From Bin87 sp964502995 (GTDB taxonomy: Bacteria; Chloroflexota; Dehalococcoidia; Lucifugimonadales; UBA3495), in the NCBI GenBank assembly GCA_964502995.1, contig CAZCZB010000045.1:1-23504 (forward strand): a DNA stretch of 23,504 nucleotides. The letters are read 5' to 3'. Positions 7,887-15,830 of the stretch are shown here, piece after piece. Within the stretch, counting starts at the first letter, position 1, and each line of letters starts with the position of its first letter. Below the pieces are notes generated by a model. It was given only the letters and a program-made list of their open reading frames with translations, had not been told where the DNA came from and did no database searches. The translations under genes were made by a program, and so were the position numbers.

Positions 7887-8133
7887 ACCTCGTAGCCTCC
7901 CGCGCGTTCGCCTTTCTGAGGCTTATGATTCGTATGGTTTGACCTCGCTCGGTCCAAACGACGTGATAAACGCGGTTCCCGATTAGTCCTAAAGTTGACC
8001 AGCGCGCCTCGCCATCCCGATCACTGATTCTGTGCAGGGCGGATTCCCAATCGAAGTATTCTATAGACGCGAAGTCAACGCCTCGGTTCAACAGTGTCTC
8101 GGCTCGCTTGGCTTCGTCCCATTCATACCGCAT
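7849..8133 (-). CDS. brnT: BrnT-type ribonuclease toxin
   Basis: The 94-aa product matches BrnT: N-terminal YEWDEAKRAETLLNRGVDF (3-21), the central ARWSTLGLIGNRVYHVVW strands and the C-terminal IRIISLRKANAREATRYV helix. BrnT is a RelE-fold mRNase that halts translation under stress and is held inactive by BrnA. The gene is first in its operon and overlaps brnA by 38 bp. The ATG at 8133 has no Shine-Dalgarno, but the predicted transcription start is only about 10 nt upstream, so initiation may be nearly leaderless. It appears intact. Confidence 0.92.
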   Translation of the reverse strand: MRYEWDEAKRAETLLNRGVDFASIEYFDWESALHRISDRDGEARWSTLGLIGNRVYHVVWTERGQTIRIISLRKANAREATRYVEQLRENPDSK

Positions 8134-8150
8134 GGCGCTTCGGCATTCAA

Positions 8151-8179
8151 ATTGTAGCCATAATATAATGGATAAGCAA
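8151..8179 (-). promoter_or_regulatory. brnTA promoter with embedded inverted-repeat operator
   Basis: Read leftward, TTGCTT (8179-8174) and TACAAT (8156-8151) are 17 bp apart, a good sigma70 match ending about 18 nt before the brnT start codon. The spacer holds the near-palindrome CCATTATATTATGG (8171-8158; arms CCAT/ATGG, 12 of 14 positions symmetric). A repressor such as BrnA bound there would block polymerase; that assignment is inference. Confidence 0.6.
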
Positions 8180-8386
8180 GAACCGGAACCTTATTACCCT
8201 GACCCGTTTGACCAAACCGTCTTGGGGCTCACAAGCCAGGACACCGGGATCCATCACCGTATTCCTTCCAAACAGCCGCCAATTATCCCTTTGCGTCTCT
8301 GCGCCTTTGCGTTTCGTCCCCGTTGGTTCGGTGGATCAGTTTACCCGAACAAACTGGGCACGCGTGAGCGAGACCCTACGATTCTC

Positions 8387-9631
8387 CTACCCCATCGCGT
8401 TTACGTTCGCCATGCCCAACCGGAACTGCCCCAGGTTGTCATAGGCGCTGGTGTTCACCATGAAGTGCTGCGCCGCCGCGTTGATGTCCCTCATGCACCG
8501 CTGCAGTACCCTGTCGTGGTAGATGGCATTGCCCCCGCCGTACCGGAACGCCGTCGTCGCCACCTGGCACGCCACGTCCGTCGCGTACACGCACGCGCCC
8601 CGCAGCCGCAACTGCCGCTCCAGATCCGGACGCTCGTTCCGCAGGCAGAACTCCCACGCATCTTCCAACGCCTCGCGGCACAGCGCCCGCGCCGCCCGCA
8701 ACTGCTGGTCGCACTTGCCCAGGTCGTGCTGCAGCGCTCCCCTCATGCCCACCGGCGATGCCAGGTAGCCCCGCTGGTAAGACCCCGCCTGCAGCGCGAT
8801 CTCGTCCAACGCCCGCCGGGCCACGCCCAGCGCAAACGCCGCGTGATCCGGCGTAACGAACCCCGGCCGGCCCATCCAGAACATCGGCCCGCCCATGCGC
8901 GGATCGGTAGTCAACAGATCAAAAGCCATGTCTTCCGAAACGAAGTAATCGGTCAGCACGAAGTCGCGACTGCCCGTCCCCTGCAGGCCCATCACCTGCC
9001 AGTTGTCCAGAAACCGGGCATCCGCGACGGGACACACCATGATCATGTGCTCCGGCCCCGGCGCGTCCTCCCGCACGATGCGGAATCCCGCCAGCAGCCA
9101 CGACGAATGCGCCGATCCCGATGCGAACGGCCACCGGCCGCTCACCGTCCATCCGCCGTCCACCGGTGTCGCCAGCCCTCGCGGCAGCAGCGCGCCCGAC
9201 GCAACGGGCATCTTGCCGTCTGCGAATACCCGCTCCACGCCGGCCGCTGGCACGAACGCCCCGATCAGCGCAGTGCTGGTGCTGTTGATGAACGCGCACC
9301 ACCCGGCCGACGAATTGATGTATGACAGTTCGTCGATCAGTTCCAGGTACAGCATCGGGTCCACTTCCGGCCCGCCCAACTCCCGCGGCACCTTCAGCGA
9401 CAGCAGCCCTTCCCGGTACAATGCCGTCACCGACGACCAGGCCAACATTTCCTCGTCGTCGTTCGTTTCGGCGTCGGCTTCCAGCGTCGGCCGCACCCGG
9501 TCGATTGCATCCAGCAGACGCAACCGCAACTCCTCGCGCTCGGCCGGCAACTCGGGAATGCCGATATCCTCTAGCGCCGTGACGTCAAACGGATGGATCG
9601 CCTCCGTGGATTCCGGAACAACGCTGGTCAT
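8387..9631 (-). CDS. acyl-CoA dehydrogenase-fold flavin-dependent monooxygenase/dehydrogenase
   Basis: The 414-aa product has the acyl-CoA dehydrogenase fold: an alpha N-terminal domain with PRELGG (82-87), a beta domain with GWTVSGRWPFASGS (160-173) and MGLQGTGSRDF (214-224), and a C-terminal helical domain of the Acyl-CoA_dh_2 type. SGRWPFASG and GTGS are typical of two-component group-D monooxygenases (HsaA, DszC, HpaB-like) as well as some dehydrogenases, so I favour a reduced-flavin-dependent monooxygenase; the substrate is unknown. The ATG at 9631 has AGAGG 7 nt upstream and overlaps the antitoxin stop by 4 bp (ATGA). This places a catabolic gene under translational coupling to a toxin-antitoxin antitoxin. 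Confidence 0.9.
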   Translation of the reverse strand: MTSVVPESTEAIHPFDVTALEDIGIPELPAEREELRLRLLDAIDRVRPTLEADAETNDDEEMLAWSSVTALYREGLLSLKVPRELGGPEVDPMLYLELIDELSYINSSAGWCAFINSTSTALIGAFVPAAGVERVFADGKMPVASGALLPRGLATPVDGGWTVSGRWPFASGSAHSSWLLAGFRIVREDAPGPEHMIMVCPVADARFLDNWQVMGLQGTGSRDFVLTDYFVSEDMAFDLLTTDPRMGGPMFWMGRPGFVTPDHAAFALGVARRALDEIALQAGSYQRGYLASPVGMRGALQHDLGKCDQQLRAARALCREALEDAWEFCLRNERPDLERQLRLRGACVYATDVACQVATTAFRYGGGNAIYHDRVLQRCMRDINAAAQHFMVNTSAYDNLGQFRLGMANVNAMG

Positions 9632-9831
9632 GCGGCGGCCTCTTTGCGTTGCAGGGCTTTGATTTCATCGTCGGACAGACCAAGCTGGTGTCGGAGTATC
9701 CGCAAGGCGATACGGCGGTCTTCTTCATTGCCGTCCAGTAGCTCGATTGCGGTTTCCTGTCGCAGGCGAGCAAACTCAGGATCTCGTCTTGCCCTGTCTC
9801 TAACATAATCATCATGTCTGATAAGGGCCAT
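9628..9831 (-). CDS. putative antitoxin of a RelE/HigB-type module
   Basis: This 67-aa protein begins MALIRHDDYVRDRARRDPEF. That resembles the small antitoxins found beside RelE/HigB-like killer proteins, which often begin with a basic 'MALTR..' segment, then RDPEF, a helix, and an LR..-type C-terminal helix. No complete helix-turn-helix is obvious. The Shine-Dalgarno AAGGAGG is excellent, 7-8 nt before the ATG, and overlaps the toxin-gene terminus, so in the ancestral arrangement it was coupled to the toxin. It is open and apparently intact while its toxin is broken. Its stop overlaps the next gene's start (ATGA). Confidence 0.6.
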   Translation of the reverse strand: MALIRHDDYVRDRARRDPEFARLRQETAIELLDGNEEDRRIALRILRHQLGLSDDEIKALQRKEAAA

Positions 9832-9843
9832 GTTTCCCCTCCT

Positions 9844-10172
9844 TCATGCGTAGAGTTCAAGGAGACGCCGTGCTCTGGCGATGTCCGAAAGTTGTTGGGT
9901 GGATTTGTCTCCGGCAGTCGAGAGCAACACCAGCCTGTTGCCCTGCCTGCAGAAATATAGTCTGATGCCCGGCCCTCTGCCCATCATCTGATGCCCGGCC
10001 CTCTGCCCATCAGACGACGCTCTAATACTCCCGGCGCGCCGGCAACAGGTTTATAGTCTCCCCAATTCCCTTGTGCCATACGGTCAATCACCCTGGTGAT
10101 TCGGTCAGTGGTCGTTGAGTCCAGCCCGTCCAGCCACTCGCTGAATTCCGGCGTTTGCAGGATTTCATACAT
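9844..10172 (-). pseudogene. RelE/HigB-like addiction-module toxin, frameshifted by a 26-bp duplication
   Basis: From the ATG at 10172 the frame reads MYEILQTPEFSEWLDGLDS ... GNWGDYKPV ... GPGIR and then stops at 9984. A perfect 26-bp tandem repeat (9961-10012) causes the shift. Deleting one copy makes the length 303 nt and restores a 100-aa protein that continues LYFCRQGNRLVLLSTAGDKS and ends in a C-terminal helix with LELYA. That is a complete 'addiction module killer protein' (RelE/HigB superfamily, Gp49-like) with the usual Y/F-E-I...F..WL start and GDKSTQ tail. The gene begins 5 nt after the ispG stop. The truncated 62-aa product lacks the C-terminal catalytic strands and should be inactive (inference). 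Confidence 0.88.
9961..10012. repeat. perfect 26-bp tandem duplication inside a toxin gene
   Basis: Two identical adjacent 26-bp units occupy 9961-9986 and 9987-10012. Because 26 is not a multiple of three, the second unit shifts the toxin frame. Absence of any divergence between the units implies a recent event. Confidence 0.97.
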
Positions 10173-10177
10173 CGCGG

Positions 10178-11308
10178 CTATGCCACCGGCGTCTTCTCAA
10201 TCTCCTCCATCAGCGCGTCCAGCATCTCCACCTCGGGCACCACGCGAATCTTCTCTCCCTTGCGGAATATGATCGCTCGCCCTGCGCCCGCCGCGATGCC
10301 AACGTCCGCGTCCTTCGCCTCGCCGGGCCCGTTCACCTCGCAGCCCATCACGGCCACCTTGATGTTGCGGTCGGTCCGTTTCAGCAGCGCGTCCACCTCG
10401 TTGGCCAGTTTCCGGATGTCCACGTCCGCCCGCCCGCAACTCGGGCACGCCACCATCACGGCCCCCTTGTCCCGCAGGTTCAGGGACTTCAGGATCTCGT
10501 AGCCCGCAACCACCTCCTCCACGCTGTCGTCGCTCAGCGAAACGCGAATCGTGTCGCCAATGCCCTCATACAGCAGCACGCCCAGACCCACCGCCGTCCG
10601 GATCGACCCCGACTTGGCCGTTCCCGCCTCCGTGATGCCCAGGTGCAGCGGATACGGCACCATCTCCGACAGTTGCCGGTACGCCTCAACCGTCGTCGGC
10701 ACGTCGAACGCCTTCATCGAAATCTTGATCTGCTCGAAGTCCTGTTCCTCCAGCAAACTGATCTCCCACAGCGCGGTGGCGACCATGTGGTCAACCACAC
10801 TGTAATCGCCGGCCTGCGCCTCGCCGGCCTTCGGCAGTTGGTTCACCAGGTCCATGTGCCGCGAAAACCCCCGCGTGCGCCCGATGCCTCCCACCGGCGG
10901 CAGGCTCCCGAAGTTCACGCCGATGCGGATGGGAATGTTGCGTTCCTTGGCCGCCTGCACCACCTCCCGAACCTGGTCCTCGTTGCGCAGGTTGCCGGGA
11001 TTCAGCCGCAGACAATCGACGCCGCCAGCAGCGCATTCCAGCGCCAGTTGGTAGTGAAAATGAATGTCGGCGATCAGCGGAATGTGTATCTGCTTCTTGA
11101 TCTCGGCCATCGCCTTGGCCGCTTCCATATCCGGCACCGCCGAGCGGATGATCTCGCAGCCCGCCTCTTCCAACTCGTGAATCTGCCGCACGGTGGCCTT
11201 CACGTCCCGCGTGTCGGTCTTGGTCATCGACTGCACCGAAATGTCCGCGTCGCCGCCAACCTTGACGCCCCCGACGTACACCGGCTTGGTAACTCGCCGA
11301 TTGTTCAT
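10178..11308 (-). CDS. ispG: (E)-4-hydroxy-3-methylbut-2-enyl-diphosphate synthase (IspG/GcpE)
   Basis: The 376-aa product is IspG, the penultimate enzyme of the MEP isoprenoid pathway, converting MEcPP to HMBPP with a [4Fe-4S] cluster. The N-terminal TIM-barrel part has VQSMTKTDTRD (25-35), LIADIHFHY and RLNPGN. The Fe-S half has C288-PS-C291 and GC323EVNGPGE330, the three Cys plus Glu cluster ligands known for the family. The start is ambiguous: GTG 11320, ATG 11314 and ATG 11308 share a frame. I use 11308 because the family N-terminus is short before the first strand. It lacks a clear Shine-Dalgarno. It heads a minus-strand run with the broken toxin, antitoxin and monooxygenase. Confidence 0.96.
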   Translation of the reverse strand: MNNRRVTKPVYVGGVKVGGDADISVQSMTKTDTRDVKATVRQIHELEEAGCEIIRSAVPDMEAAKAMAEIKKQIHIPLIADIHFHYQLALECAAGGVDCLRLNPGNLRNEDQVREVVQAAKERNIPIRIGVNFGSLPPVGGIGRTRGFSRHMDLVNQLPKAGEAQAGDYSVVDHMVATALWEISLLEEQDFEQIKISMKAFDVPTTVEAYRQLSEMVPYPLHLGITEAGTAKSGSIRTAVGLGVLLYEGIGDTIRVSLSDDSVEEVVAGYEILKSLNLRDKGAVMVACPSCGRADVDIRKLANEVDALLKRTDRNIKVAVMGCEVNGPGEAKDADVGIAAGAGRAIIFRKGEKIRVVPEVEMLDALMEEIEKTPVA

Positions 11309-11364
11309 AACCATAATCACACCGCCATCTGGAACTCGTCGTTAAGTGTCTCCGCAACAGTTCG

Positions 11365-11384
11365 GGCAATCATACACGATTGCC
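11365..11384 (-). promoter_or_regulatory. perfect inverted repeat upstream of ispG
   Basis: GGCAATC (11365-11371) and GATTGCC (11378-11384) form a perfect 7-bp inverted repeat with a 6-nt spacer, about 57 bp upstream of the chosen ispG start. It could be an operator or a 5'-leader hairpin. A TATGAT -10-like sequence overlaps it on the minus strand, but I find no -35 at proper spacing. Confidence 0.3.
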
Positions 11385-11739
11385 AACTCAGCCTGCTACC
11401 AACCCACCCTGGCCCCAAACCACCAAACATCCTGTCCATCCTGGGAACGTGTCCGCCTTTGGCGGATCCATGAAAAGACAAAAACACTGACACCCGCCCA
11501 TTGCGCCAACCCGCCAAACCCAAATATCCTGAATCTATCTAGATAGAAACAGCTGTTTGCAACCCGGAACCAGTAGAGGCAGGAAAGCACTTCGACGGCC
11601 AACCCCGTCAGTTTCAAAATCGCAACCGGTCCCAGGTGGCAATTCGTCGCTATTCGACCAACGTACTCACCGACGGTGCCGCACTGGGCCACCGGGTCAG
11701 TTCGGCCCCGCGTGGAGAGACGCCCCAACCGCTCAACCT

Positions 11740-11853
11740 GAGCCTGCCGCAGGTCCGCCTGTGGAGGTTCGAAGGATCATCCTGCGGAACGTCCGCCTGT
11801 GGCGGGAGCCTGCCGCAGGCCCGCCTGTGGCGGCGGATCGAAGGATCACCCTG
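11740..11853. repeat. direct repeat pair with CCTGCCGCAGG palindromes
   Basis: GAGCCTGCCGCAGG occurs at 11740-11753 and 11806-11819, each followed by a CCGCCTGTGG block. TCGAAGGATCA occurs at 11769-11779 and 11838-11848. The unit is therefore about 66-69 bp, two copies. CCTGCCGCAGG is itself palindromic, and CCGCC/GGCGG arms recur between the copies, as in REP-type elements. Confidence 0.75.
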
Positions 11854-11952
11854 AGCGGTCCCCGGCGTACTCGTGCCCACGGAACTACCGTCCAAATAGT
11901 TGCGTACCCCCCGGCCGTGCGCTGACAACGAAGTGCAAATCCTGCCTCTCAA

Positions 11953-11980
11953 ACCAACACCAACACCAACACCAACACCA
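11953..11980. repeat. ACCAAC hexanucleotide tandem repeat
   Basis: ACCAAC is repeated 4.7 times without a mismatch in non-coding DNA. It is a simple-sequence microsatellite with no evident gene or promoter overlap. Confidence 0.95.
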
Positions 11981-12015
11981 GAGGGAGAAAGCCAACCAGA
12001 ACACCAGCCAATGCG

Positions 12016-12038
12016 TAGGGGCGAATAATCATTCGCCC
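12016..12038. repeat. dispersed palindromic element (GGGCGAAT-AATC-ATTCGCCC)
   Basis: The 8-bp arms at 12019-12026 and 12031-12038 with an AATC loop are identical to the copies at 132-151 and 233-252, including the preceding TAGG bases. It is a solitary copy without the C-rich lead seen near the window start. Confidence 0.85.
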
Positions 12039-12175
12039 TCCTTCCACACCAACCACCCCGTCAGGGCCAACACCCATTCGCCCACCGAATCGGCCCCCCA
12101 ATTCGCACGTCGGATTGGGTCCCGTTCGCCCATCGAATCGGGTCCCAAACACTGGTCGAATCAAACGTCCAACGT

Positions 12176-12201
12176 GTAGGGGCGGGTTTGAAACCCGCCC
12201 C
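12176..12201. repeat. dispersed palindromic element with an 11-bp perfect stem
   Basis: GGGGCGGGTTT (12179-12189) and AAACCCGCCCC (12191-12201) form a perfect inverted repeat around a single G. Like the other elements it is introduced by GTAGGGGCG, but the palindrome core differs. It lacks a T-run and is not a typical terminator. Confidence 0.85.
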
Positions 12202-12568
12202 TCCTCCGCGCGCCTGCGTAGCGCGGACAAACAATGCTATCCCCACGAGAGACGCCCATCGCCTGTGCCGCGCGAAAACCCCGGCGCCTATGCCGCCAAA
12301 TGCGCCGCATTCGCCAAACTGCCGATACTCGCCTGTTCCCCATCACCCCTTCCCGAGGCAATCGCGTCTTCAACTCACTCAACCATAACGGCGAGATTGC
12401 GTTCCATTGCCGATAACGTCTTTCCATATCGGTATCTGTAATTCTGGGCGCCCTGCCCGTCACCGGAGAACATCCAGATCAAAATATCCTGTTCATCCTG
12501 TTTATCCATGTAAAGTTCACCGTCCACTGCTGCAAATTTCAACACCGGCGCATCGCTGTCCCCGGTTT

Positions 12569-12599
12569 TGCATCCTTGCCCGGTCACAGGAGTATAATG
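12569..12599 (+). promoter_or_regulatory. putative promoter for the xdhC gene
   Basis: A perfect TATAAT -10 (12594-12599) lies 45 bp before the xdhC start codon. The best -35 is TTGCAT (12569-12574), at a long 19-bp spacing. Predicted transcription would start near 12606. Confidence 0.5.
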
Positions 12600-12643
12600 T
12601 GGTGAACGTGGCCGTTTGAGTCGTTCCCCAGGCAGGTGAAGTC

Positions 12644-13780
12644 GTGCGTGACGTAATTGAGGAAGCCGTAAATCAACTGGAATCGGGCAACCCCTGTGTG
12701 CTTGCCACCGTGGTGCGCACCAAGGGCTCAACGCCTCAGAAGGCCGGCGCAATGCTCCTCGTCCGCGAGGACGGCACCGCCGTCGGCACCCTGGGCGGAG
12801 GCTGCGTGGAGGGCGATATCTGGTTCGCCGCCCGCGAGATCCTGCGCAACCAGGGCGGCCCCGAGTTCAAAGACTACTACCTCAACGAGGACATCGCTGC
12901 CCGCGACGGCCTGGTCTGCGGCGGCACCATGTATTTCTACCTCGAACCCTTCTGGGACACCGACGACTTTACCGACATCGGACAGGAACTCTTGGGCGCT
13001 TACGACGGCGCAGAACCCGCCGCCCTCGCCACCATCGTCCGCTCCGATGGCGACACCGCCCGCCTTGGCGCAAAACTGCTCCTCCGCTCCGACGGATCAG
13101 TGGCCGGCGGCATCGGAACCGCCGAACTGGATGAGATCGCCCTGGAAACCGCCAGCCGTGTCGCCGCCGTCGGCGCCAACGAGTCCGTCACCATCGACGA
13201 CCGGACCGAGCTTTTCGTCGAGGGATTCACCACGCCGCCGACCCTGGTGATGGTGGGCGGCGGACACGTCGGCAAGGCCACCGCCGACCTCGCCCATCGT
13301 CTCGGATACCGCGTGTACATCGTGGACGACCGCGAGGATTTCTCCAACGCCGAGCGGTTCCCCTACGCCGAGGAAACCATCGTAACCCCCTATACCGATT
13401 GGGCGCAGCATCTCGACATCAACGTCAACAGTTTCATCGTCGTCGCCTCCCGCGGCCACTGGTTCGACGACGTGGCCCTGGAGTCCGCGCTGACCACCCG
13501 CGCCCGCTACATCGGCCTCCTCGGCAGCCGTCGCAAAACCCTGATGATCTACCAGCGTCTCTTGCAGGAAGGCGTGCCCCGGGAACGGCTGGCCGAAGTC
13601 CGCGCCCCCATCGGCCTCGACATCGGCGCGCTGGAACCCGAGGAACTGGCCGTCAGCATCATGTCCGAGGTCATCATGGCCCGTCGCGGCGGCAAGGGCA
13701 GCCCCATGACCATGGACGACTGGTATCTCGAACGCGCCGAGCGCCGCGCCAACCGCGCCATGGGCCTCCCCGCCGACTGA
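12644..13780 (+). CDS. XdhC/CoxI family molybdenum-enzyme maturation protein
   Basis: The 378-aa product is a two-domain XdhC-type protein. The N-terminal XdhC/CoxI domain has TKGSTPQKAGAMLLV (26-40), GTLGGGCVEGD (48-58) and LVCGG (90-94). The C-terminal Rossmann domain has VMVGGGHVGKAT (202-213), VDDR (227-230) and YIGLLGSRRK. XdhC binds the molybdenum cofactor, promotes its sulfuration and delivers it to xanthine-dehydrogenase/CO-dehydrogenase-type enzymes. None of those target enzymes is in this window. The GTG start is supported by AGGTGA 5 nt upstream. A MocA-like gene 3.4 kb downstream on the same strand fits the usual association of the two families. Confidence 0.92.
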   Translation: MRDVIEEAVNQLESGNPCVLATVVRTKGSTPQKAGAMLLVREDGTAVGTLGGGCVEGDIWFAAREILRNQGGPEFKDYYLNEDIAARDGLVCGGTMYFYLEPFWDTDDFTDIGQELLGAYDGAEPAALATIVRSDGDTARLGAKLLLRSDGSVAGGIGTAELDEIALETASRVAAVGANESVTIDDRTELFVEGFTTPPTLVMVGGGHVGKATADLAHRLGYRVYIVDDREDFSNAERFPYAEETIVTPYTDWAQHLDINVNSFIVVASRGHWFDDVALESALTTRARYIGLLGSRRKTLMIYQRLLQEGVPRERLAEVRAPIGLDIGALEPEELAVSIMSEVIMARRGGKGSPMTMDDWYLERAERRANRAMGLPAD

Positions 13781-13975
13781 CCGGCGCTCCGAATCGGGTC
13801 ACTCGATAACGCAGCTCGTCACTTACGGGGCTTGTGGCGACCTGCAAGCTTTTACTGGCCTACTAATTGGCGATGGTCAAGTACGATTTGCTTCATACAA
13901 ACGCCTGTTCAACCGCAAATGATACGCTTGGGTTTCACGCAAAACGTAACTCGGCCCACCGCAAATAGGGAGTTC

Positions 13976-14572
13976 ATGGATAGAAAGTCATTCCCGCAAC
14001 CTGAAACTGCGATACCAATTGACCTGACGGAGACGCCCCTCATCGGCTCCATACAACATTTTTGGGTCGCCGCACCCCGAGGTCCTTGGATCGATATAAC
14101 TGCGTCCTTGCTTTCAGTGCGATACGATGGCGTGGGTTTGTGGAATCCGTTCCTACCGTGTGTGCCTAGGGAGCGCGGTTTAGAAATGCCTCTAAAGAAC
14201 ATCCGCCACTCTTTAGGGTCGCGTTACGATGACGAATGGAAGATTCTGGAAGGAATACGCCGCGAGCGTGATTGGTCGTCCAACTTGGCGGCTGCGATTG
14301 GGTTTGCCTTTTGCTCTCAGGTGGCTGTTGAATTGGTAATGTTCCGGCGGTCGTTCGGCATCCAAAATAAGCCGGGGATCCTGAAATGGTTACGAAGGGA
14401 ACGGCGGCGTCTTACGGGTAGGAGTGACTTGAAAGTTGCCGACAACTATTTGGACACTGCAGAACAGTATGTGCTGACTAGGCGAGAACCACTGTATCGC
14501 CGCGACGGGGAAACAATCACCTTTGTGGTCGCCGCCGAATTCGCACAAAGATCGGGCTTATGGGAAGGTTGA
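13976..14572 (+). CDS. hypothetical protein of lower GC
   Basis: The 198-aa frame is not recognised. It has no signal peptide or membrane segment. It includes a WVAAPRGPWIDITASLLSVRYDG region near the N-terminus, a helical middle part, and a basic patch (KWLRRERRRLTGR) before an aromatic, acidic C-terminus. The frame extends upstream to 13832, but I prefer ATG 13976, preceded closely by AGGGAG. By eye the GC content is clearly lower (about half) than that of its neighbours. This suggests recent acquisition. It sits alone between xdhC and the broken acyltransferase gene. Confidence 0.5.
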   Translation: MDRKSFPQPETAIPIDLTETPLIGSIQHFWVAAPRGPWIDITASLLSVRYDGVGLWNPFLPCVPRERGLEMPLKNIRHSLGSRYDDEWKILEGIRRERDWSSNLAAAIGFAFCSQVAVELVMFRRSFGIQNKPGILKWLRRERRRLTGRSDLKVADNYLDTAEQYVLTRREPLYRRDGETITFVVAAEFAQRSGLWEG

Positions 14573-15830
14573 CAGTCCTGCTCTCCGGCAATGTATGCAA
14601 GCGTGCAATGCCGACATCTTGAGTCGTGATTAGTTCACCGTTTGTGAATATCACTCCCTGCTTCCCGTAGGGTGCAATCGTTGGTTCCTTTGCGTCCACG
14701 CTGAATAAGTGAACGCAGCCAAAAAACAGTCGCGGAACAGGCGAACTCTGGCGGAGTACCGGGTCAGATCGCCGCGACATGCAACGAAGTCTCAACCATA
14801 CCAACCGAACACTACCCTTTGACCACTCCCGCCACCGACACCCCAGCTGCCCGCAGTCAACCGTCCCCCAGATACCACCATCTGAACGCCCTCCGGGCCA
14901 CCGCCATGCTGCTCGGCGTCGTCCTGCACGCCTCCCTGTTTCTGATCCCCGATGCCTGGCCCATTGAAGATGCCTGGGCTGGCGCCATAAATCCGGAGGC
15001 CAACCCCTACGGTTTCCTGCTGTCCGCCATCCACGGGTTCCGAATGCCCGTGTTCTTCCTGCTCAGCGGTTTTTTTCACCGCAATGCTCTGGCAGCGTCG
15101 TGGTCTCCGGGAACTGGCCGCTCACCGCCTCAAGCGGATCGGCATCCCCCTGGCCATCGGATGCCTCACCGTCATCCCGATCAACGTCTGGATGATATTC
15201 GGGAGCAAATTCGAGCCGATTTACTGGCCCATCATGTGGCTGGACAGCCTCCACCATCTCTGGTTCCTGTGGCTGCTCCTGCTGCTGGTCGCAGTGTTCA
15301 TCGGCGCGGCCCGTCCGGGTCTGAGATTCGACAACCCGCTGTGGTGGTTGGCCATACCCGCAACCGTTGCTCCGCAACTGCTCATGTCGGAACCCATCTT
15401 CGGCCCGGACACCTCCGAAACGATTGTTCCGGACCCGGTGGTGTTCGCCTACTATGCCCTGTTCTTCGGATTCGGCGCGTTCTTGTACTCGCGAGGCGTC
15501 GTCATGCGCCGGTGGTGGGCCTTCCTGGCAATCCCCGCATTGGCCGGCGCGTTCCTCCCCGGCCTGTACTACCTGTATGAAACCCGGGAACCGTGGGCTT
15601 GGGCGCTCTCCGCTGTGCTGCAGGTCGCCTACGCGTGGTTGATGTGCTTCGGCTCCATCGGGATCTTCCACTGGCTGGCCTCTCGGGAGCGGTTTTGGGT
15701 TCGCCACCTTTCCGACGCATCCTATTGGATCTACCTGTGGCATCTCCCGTTGATCCTGGTTGGCCAGCGAATCCTGGTTGAATGGCCAGTCAGTCCCCAC
15801 CTGAAATTCGCCGTCCTGTGCCTGCTGCCG

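Larger units (their letters stand above)
11309..12568. other. repeat-rich gene-free region
   Basis: No convincing gene is seen in roughly 1.25 kb. It holds a hairpin with arms GTCCGCC/GGCGGAT (11451-11467), a palindrome CTATCTAGATAG near 11537-11548, and a 66-69-bp direct repeat pair (11740-11853). A hexanucleotide tandem array (11953-11980) and two GTAGGGGCG palindromes (12016-12038, 12176-12201) follow. There are also repeated snatches of an ATCCTGT(T/C)CATCCTG phrase (about 11429-11445 and 12487-12500). Open frames here are low-complexity or antisense and lack Shine-Dalgarno sequences. Confidence 0.7.

Noticed and set aside
8108..9325. A 405-codon plus-strand frame opposite the acyl-CoA-dehydrogenase-like gene
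   Set aside because: It is antisense to a clear enzyme gene, rich in Arg/His/Pro, with no motif and no ribosome site.
11317..11388. Short upstream ORF overlapping the ispG start (TGATTATG)
   Set aside because: No ribosome-binding site and no recognisable peptide. The overlap alone is weak evidence.
11799..12179. An open frame containing HQHQHQ repeats
   Set aside because: The repeats come from the ACCAAC microsatellite, and the frame crosses two palindromic elements with no ribosome site.
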